Assembly (NCBI GenBank): GCA_024516035.1
Contig: CM044964.1
Coordinates: 867,410 to 931,409, forward strand
Origin: Bactericera cockerelli
Lineage: Eukaryota > Arthropoda > Insecta > Hemiptera > Triozidae
DNA length: 64,000 bases
Direction of reading: 5' to 3'
The notes beneath the pieces were generated by a model, which saw only the letters and a list, made by a program, of their open reading frames with translations, was not told the origin of the DNA and made no database searches. The translations under genes and the position numbers were made by a program. Shown piece after piece: positions 13,101 through 21,200 of this stretch (position 1 is the stretch's first letter; each line of letters begins with the position of its first letter).

Positions 13101-16100
13101 TTGCCTTTATGCCATGTTAGCTTATGTTGCTTTTGGGTCGGCATTGTTCAACCTCATGGTTGAGGTTGGTAGGGTGGAGCACGTTTTTTGTGGCTGGATG
13201 CCCTTCCTAACGCCGACGATTCTATTTGGTTTTAACGTCCTGGATCAGGACGGGGGTTTTACCCTCCATTCGCTGGGAATCGTACCATCTACCCACATTA
13301 ACCTCACCCAGCCTGGGTAGGGCCGGAAGTGCCAGCCTCACGTGTTTGGAGGGAACAGAATTTTCTTCGAAAAGTCTGCTCCAACCGGGATCAAGCTCGG
13401 GATCTCTGGACTACGGCAGTAGTCACAACCATTACGCCACGGAGACTGTCTATTTTTTGTATTTTTGTCTCTACTTCTGCAGGCCATTCAAAGCGGTCTG
13501 GCAGACGTCACAGTGCTGGATGCCGGAGATGTGTACACGGCCGGGCTCCAGTACAGTCTCATCCCATTCATATCTGAGGTCTACAACCTGGGGGTCCCTG
13601 AGTACTATGTCATAGCTGTGGCCAAGGAAGAAGACCCCTCTACGGAACTGACGTATCTCAAGGGTAAGTAGATTAATGTGTAGTGCATTCAGCCCTAATG
13701 TTTCATTTGGTGTTCATTCAACATAAAAGTTGAAGTAACAAGTCAAGGTACAAGCAGAAGTAATACAAATAAAACATAAAATACAAAAAATACAATACGG
13801 GAAGAGACACAATATGTATATCAGAGACAGTGAAAAGTGGGTATGCTAATAATACTTACTTTACTTTATTGTGACGACGGCCTTAATGACCATATTATGT
13901 CTGTTCTATAGCAGCCCTCCAAATGCTAAATAATAGTATCAGTATATCAGTATAAACAGAAAATAGTCATCGTAAATCTAACAGGGCACGTTTGCATCAA
14001 AATCCATCGAGAGGTACTCATTAATAGAGTAAAAAGTTTTTGTTTTTAGGACATTTTCAATATACATATAATTTGAATGCAGGAAAATGTAGGTCGCGTA
14101 CAGATGGTTGTAATTTATTAAAAAAATAATACCCCATAATGATTCATAGCGTTTTTGACCTTAGTCACCCGATGACGAATAGGTAGGTACCAAATTTTTT
14201 AATCAAGGTAATAATAATAATATCGCCTTATTTATACTGCCCGATTAAGACTACTTAAGTCTCATTATTCCAGAAGTAAGCCCAAGACGTATTATTATGT
14301 GGTAAAAATCCCAATGTGGTAAAAATCATGTCCCGGCTGGGTTTCGAACCCGCGACATCTAGAATCTCTGGATTCACAGAGTGCCGCCTTTACCACTGAA
14401 CGACCGTGACATTGAAATACATTAGAATAAAAATAAGCTATGGTATACTGTCCATTGTCCAACTCCATGAACAGGAACTGTTGGAATCCGTCCGTTCGAA
14501 TCCCACCCAGTGCATAAATTTTTATTATCATGCATGTATAGAATAACAATAAGCTATGGTACACTGTCCAAGTGTCCATTGTCCAACTCCATGGACAGGA
14601 ACTGTTGGAATCCGTCCGTTCGAATCCCACCCAGTGTTCGAATCCCATATAGTACGTGTAATTTTTATTATTATTATTATAACTATACCCTCAGGCAAGA
14701 ACACCTGCCACACGGGCCTGTACACCGCGCCGCTGGATTTTCCCCATGGCGTTTCTCCTCTCCAACGGCTGGATGCGGCCCTACGGCTGCGACAGTATCC
14801 GGGCGGCGGCTGAGTACTTCTCCAAGTCCTGCGTGCCGGGGGCCCTCAGCGCGGAGTACAACCCCGGCCTCCCCTATGACAACCTGTGTGACCTGTGCCA
14901 CGGGGCCAGCTATAGGTACTGTCGGCGAGACGCGAGTGAAGACTACTATGGCTACACAGGTGAGATACTGTTACTGTGAATATTATACTGTGTGACCTGT
15001 GTCATGGGGCCAGCTATCGGTACTGTCGGCGAGACGCGAGTGAGGACTACTATGGCTACACAGGTGAGATACTGTTACTGTGAATATTATACTGTGTGAC
15101 CTGTGTCATGGGGCCAGGTATCGGTACTGTCGGCGAGACGCGAGTGAAGACTACTATGGCTACACAGGTGAGATACTGTTGCTGCTACTACTGTGAATAT
15201 TATACTGTGTGACCTGTGTCACGGGGCCAGCTATCGGTACTGTCGTCGAGACGCGAGTGAAGACTACTATGGCTACACAGGTGAGATACTGTTACTGTGA
15301 ATATTATACTGTGTGACCTGTGTCATGGGGCCAGCTATCGGTACTGTCGTCGAGACGCGAGTGAAGACTACTATGGCTACACAGGTGAGATACTGTTACT
15401 GTGAATAGTATACTGTGTGACCTGTGTCATGGGGCCAGCTATAGGTACTGTCGGCGAGACGCGAGTGAAGACTACTATGGCTACACAGGTGAGACATCTA
15501 TGTTGGAACCGGGACTTGAACCACCGACCTCCAGGTTACAAGTCCGTTACAAGCCTTCCCGATTACAGGTTTCAAGCCCTATCGATAAAGCTACTGAGGT
15601 CGGATCCTTTTAATTTATTTTGGTTGAAAAATATATTAATTTATTTAGATCAAATTAAACCCTCTTTCCATTTATTATTATTATTATAGTAAGCTTTATT
15701 AGGTAGAACAAAAAATATATTCAGCAAAATACAATGAAATTATAGAGAAAAACAAAAAGATTGAATAAAGATACAAGAAAAAAAAATCTGGTGTAAACAT
15801 CACACGACTTTCCTTATCTCCCAAAAAGGAGTCGAATTCCGCCACTGGTGACTGAACGGTAACAGATAACTAAAAATCAATGCCAAATTCGTGATCAGCA
15901 CTTCAAAATCATTTAATTTGATATGTCACAACCCCCATCTTGGATGAATAATAAAAAAGTTAGTCCAATCGGGTCCCCCTACAATACCGGTAAATTGGGG
16001 CCGGTTTCCAAAAAGTTAAAGATATCAAAAAAATGATCAGAGTGAACCCCTATTATTTTTTTAATCTGAGAAAATGTTGTTCTCGAACTTTTTTTGTATC

Positions 16101-18253
16101 TTTAACCAATTCAAAGAAGCGGTGCTTGCGGCCAATTGAATTGAATATTTGCGAATAAAATTGAATTGAATTGAATATTTGCGGCCCTGCGGCCGCAGAA
16201 TGCGGCCGATTTCAACCAAAAGTTTCATGGTTCGTCTGGTGTATAAAATTAATTACCATATCAAATTTCAAGTCTCTAGCTCTTACCGTTCTTGAGATAT
16301 CCTGTTCACACACACACAGACACACAGACAGACACACAGACAGACACACAGACAGACGCACGGACCAATGGCTGAAAACCACTTTTTTGGTATCCTGAGG
16401 CTATGATTCGTCCAGAAATGTGAATAGCTGGGTAGGTCAAATTTTCGACGAATACAATACTTTCCTTATTATAGGATAAGGAAAGTAAAAAGAGAATGAA
16501 GTAAATGTACTACCTAAAGGGCGGGGCTATTGACTGTGGCAATCTCTTCCACCCAACCCTTTGGGTGGAAGAAATTACCGGTAAGGTGCCCAATACACTT
16601 GTCGCATTTCCTTTTGAATTGCTGTGGAAATTCGTTCGTTGAGATCATAATAATAATAATTACCTCTCGCTTGGTTTGCAGGAGCTTTCCGCTGTCTGAT
16701 AGAAGGCGGAGGTCACGTCGCCTTTGTGAAGCACACCACAGTTCTGGAGAATACAGACGGCAAGAGGAAAGACTGGTGGGCTCGCAATGCTCTGAAGGAG
16801 GACTTTGAGCTGCTGTGTCCTGACGGTAAGTTAGAGGAAGGAGTGGTGGAAGACTTTGAGCTACTGTGTCCTGATGGTAAGTTAGAGGAAGGAGTGGTGG
16901 AAGACTTTGAGCTGCTGTGTCCTGATGGTAAGTTAGAGGAAGGAGTGGTGGAAGACTTTGAGCTGCTGTGTCCTGATGGTAAGTTAGAGGAAGGAGTGGT
17001 GGAAGACTTTGAGCTGCTGTGTCCTGATGGTAAGTTAGAGGAAGGAGTGGTGGAAGACTTTGAGCTGCTGTGTCCTGATGGTAAGTTAGAGGAAGGAGTG
17101 GTGGGCTCTGAAGGAAGACTTTGAGCTGCTGTGTCCTGATGGTAAGTTAGAGGAAGGAGTGGTGGAAGACTTTGAGCTGCTGTGTCCTGATGGTAAGTTA
17201 GAGGAAGGAGTGGTGGTCTCTGAAGGAAGACTTTGAGCTGCTGTGTCCTGATGGTAAGTTAGAGGAAGGAGTGGTGGGCTTTGAAGGAGGACTTTGAGCT
17301 GCTGTGTCCTGATGGTAAGTTAGAGGAAGGAGTGGTGAGCTCGGAAGAAGACTTTGAGCTGCTGTGTCCTGATGGTAAGTTAGAGGAAGGAGTGGTGGTC
17401 TCTGAAGGAAGACTTTGAGCTGCTGTGTCCTGATGGTAAGTTAGAGGAAGGAGTGGTGGGCTTTGAAGGAAAACTTTGAGCTGCTGTGTCCTGATGGTAA
17501 GTTAGAGGAAGGAGTGGTGGAAGACTTTGAGCTGCTGTGTCCTGATGGTAAGTTAGAGGAAGGAGTGGTGGGCTCTGAAGGGGGACTTTGAGCTGCTGTG
17601 TCCTGATGGTAAGTTAGAGGAAGGAGTGGTGAAAGACTTTGTGCTGCTGTGTCCTGATGGTAAGTTAGAGGAAGGAGTGGTGGGCTCTGAAGGAGGACTT
17701 TGAGCTGCTGTGTCCTGATGGTAAGTTAGAGGAAGGAGTGGTGGGCTCTGAAGGAAGATTTTGAGCTGCTGTGTCCTGATGGTAAGTTAGAGGAAGGAGT
17801 GGTGGGCTCTGAAGGAAGATTTTGAGCTGCTGTGTCCTGATGGTAAGTAGTTGGACCAACTAAGAACAGCAAGAGCTATAGGAATAAGAGAAAGTGCTAA
17901 GCAAGTACATAAACAAAACCGGGTTTATCATTGAAAACGGGATCCACTGTTGTGGGATTACAGTACATCCTGAGAAAAAATGCAGGATTATGAAATAAAG
18001 CGCATATAATGTGTAACAAATTTGTAAATATTGATCATTACCTTCAGGAAAAATCACCGCTGATGAAATATTTAAAAAAGAACGCTTTTTGACGCCGCCA
18101 TTTTGTTTTCGTGTATTTTTAGTAAGGACCTCTCGAAGGAACATGCCAAATTTGTTGCTTTCCTCATGAAGTGCATTATTTCGGTATCTTAGTGACGTCT
18201 GACCAACGAGACTATATTATCTCCCTTGCCTGAATCCCATATTAGCTTATTAT

Positions 18254-18288
<35 letters not shown>

Positions 18289-21200
18289 TTTATTTTTTTT
18301 ACAAAACAATCAATCATCAAGAACAACAAAATATATAACAATAAATTAAAAAAACAATAAACTTAGAAATATGTACAAAAAGAAATATTATTTTTTATTA
18401 CAATTGTTTTGTAATCCGGGGCGAAGTTAATGCCTTAGGCATTCTCTGCCACTTAACCCCGGCTTTTGTTCAACCTCATGGTTGAGGTTTGTAGGGTGGA
18501 GCACGTTTTTTATGGCTGGATGCCCTTCCTAACGCCAACGATTCTATTTTGGTTTTAACGTCCTGATCTGGACGGGGTGTTACCCTCAATTCGCTGGGAA
18601 TCGTACCAGCTACCCACATTAACCTCACCTAGCCTGGGTAGGGCCGGAAATGCCAGCCTCACGTGTTTGGGGGGAACAGAATTTTCTTCGAAAAGTCTGC
18701 TCAAACCGGAGATCGAACTCGGGATCTCTGGACTACGGGCAGTAGTCACAACCATTACGCCACGGAGACTGGGTGCCTATTTTTATTTTTTCTTATTAAT
18801 TTTTTTAATCTTATCAATTTTATTAATGAATCTTATCAATTTTAATAATAGATTTTTTTCTTTACAATCAACAGAGATTAAAAAAAATATCAGTATTATT
18901 TACAAAATAAAATATAGAAAAAAAATATTTAAATTTAAATGTACAATTGTCTTGTAATCCGGGACGAAGTTAATGCCTTAGGCATTCTCTGCCACTTAAC
19001 CCCGGAGTTAGATTAACCAACTCCGGTCGAGAACTGAAGCACCCCTTCCGCATAGAAAAACCATACACTGCCTCAAAAGAAAATGGCGGACACCATGGTA
19101 ATAGCATATGATGTCCGCCATTTTCTTTTGATGAAGTGCTTCACAGAAGATGCCTAGTGAATATATATATATATATATATATTATTCACTAGGCATCTTC
19201 TGCCAAGATGCCTAGTGCCCAGAGAGCATTGGGAGTTCTTTATTCATTCATTGTTTTTAAAATCTTAGATTATTATCATAGGCGATGATGTTGATGGAAA
19301 TAATGATTATTATATACAAAAAGAAATAGAAATGTAAAGGCTAGTGTAATAATAATTAACACAGAAACTAGAACAAGTCTGCATCCCACGACACAAGGAC
19401 CATACTTCATAGGTATGGCCCTTATAGTGTGGGATGACGACAGCCAAAAGAAACTAGCATAAGTTCAGTAAATATATTAAAATATATATTTTTAAATATA
19501 TATATCTTAATTTAGTTCGTTAAAAAAAAAAGAAAAAAAAAGCATAAGTTCAGTTAAAAATATTATGAATTATGTAAACTGTCATTGTTATATAATTAAA
19601 TATTTGAACCATTTACTTGATATGTATTTAAAAAAAATGTATTATTTTGACTCGTATTTCCCAGGCACCCGCGCTCATCTACCGGACTACGCCCGATGCA
19701 ACCTCGGCCGTGTGAAAGCCAATGCTATCGTGGCAAGAGGTGGCGACCAGTACAACCTGACGCAACTCAATGCCTACATCAACCTATTTGTGTATGCCCA
19801 GCAGTTCTACGCTCGCAAGGATGTTGACGAGTTCAGGTAAGTGCATGCTCAGTTCATGTTCATGTATTTCAGTGCATGTAAAGTCCATGTTCATGTAGTT
19901 AAGTTCATGCTTATGTCACAAGCATGAGGTTAGTACAAACTCAATGCCTACATCAACCTGTTTGTGTATGCCCAGCAGTTCTACGCTCGCAAGGACGTTG
20001 ACGAGTTCAGGTAAGTGCATGCTAAGTTCATGTTCATGTATTTGAGTGCATGTAAAGTCCATGTTCATGTAGTTAAGTTCATGCTTATGTCACAAGCATG
20101 AGGTTAGTACAAACTCAATGCCTACATGAACCTGTTTGTGTATGCCCAGCAGTTCTACGCTCGCAAAGATGTTGACGAGTTCAGGTAAGTGCATGCTCAG
20201 TTCATGTTCATGTATTTCAGTGCATGTAAAGTTCATGTTCATGTAGTTAAGTCCATGTACCTAAGAGCGTGTAATTTTCATGTTCATGTAGTTAAGTTCA
20301 TGCTCATGTCACAAGCATGAAGTTAGTACAAACTCAGCCAACTCAATGCCTACATGAACCTGTTTGTGTATGCCCAGCAGTTCTACGCTCGCAAGGATGT
20401 TGACGAGTTCAGGTAAGTGCATGCTCAGTTCATGTTCGTGTATTTCAGTGCATGTAAAGTCCATGTTCATGTAGTTAAGTTCATGCTTATGTCACAAGCA
20501 TGAGGTTAGTACAAACTCAATGCCTACATCAACCTGTTTGTGTATGCCCAGCAGTTCTACGCTCGCAAGGATGTTGACGAGTTCAGGTAAGTGCATGCTT
20601 AGTTCATGTTCATGTATTTGAGTGCATGTAAAGTCCATGTTCATCTAGTTGAAGTCATGTTAAGCCCATGTAGTTAAGTGCGTGTAATGTTCATGTTCAT
20701 GTAGTTAAGTTCATGCTTATGTCAGTATGTCACAAGCATGAGATTAGTACATAATCACCCATCTCAATGCCTGTATCAATCTGTTTGTGAATGATAATTT
20801 TCTAGTCATGGTAGCTCAGTAGTCACGGTCTAGCAATCCAGAGGTAGCGGGTTCGAATCCCAGCCGGGACATGAATCCCAACAAAATGGGAGGATAACTT
20901 CCTCCCAATTGGAATTTTACATCATAATACATAATTATTGAGATTAGCGCTGGAATACTGTGAGTCTTTTAAAAATATGTGCTCATCGGGCAGTACAAAT
21001 AAGGCGATATTATTTTTATATTATTTTTTCAAAATAAATAAGTAGTCCTTACTTGTTTAATAATACATTATAATCGATTTTTTTTTTTTACAATTGATTT
21101 TCCAAATTCTTAGACAAAACAGTCACTGACTGAAACCTATTTTTGTTGTTTGGCATGCTAATATTTTAAAAAGGCTCTCTCATCTCACACTTTTTTTCTT

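Noticed and set aside
14295..14648. 117-codon frame on the - strand and its mates in 14500-14900
   Set aside because: Composed of SINE B, a local duplication and antisense of exon T5.
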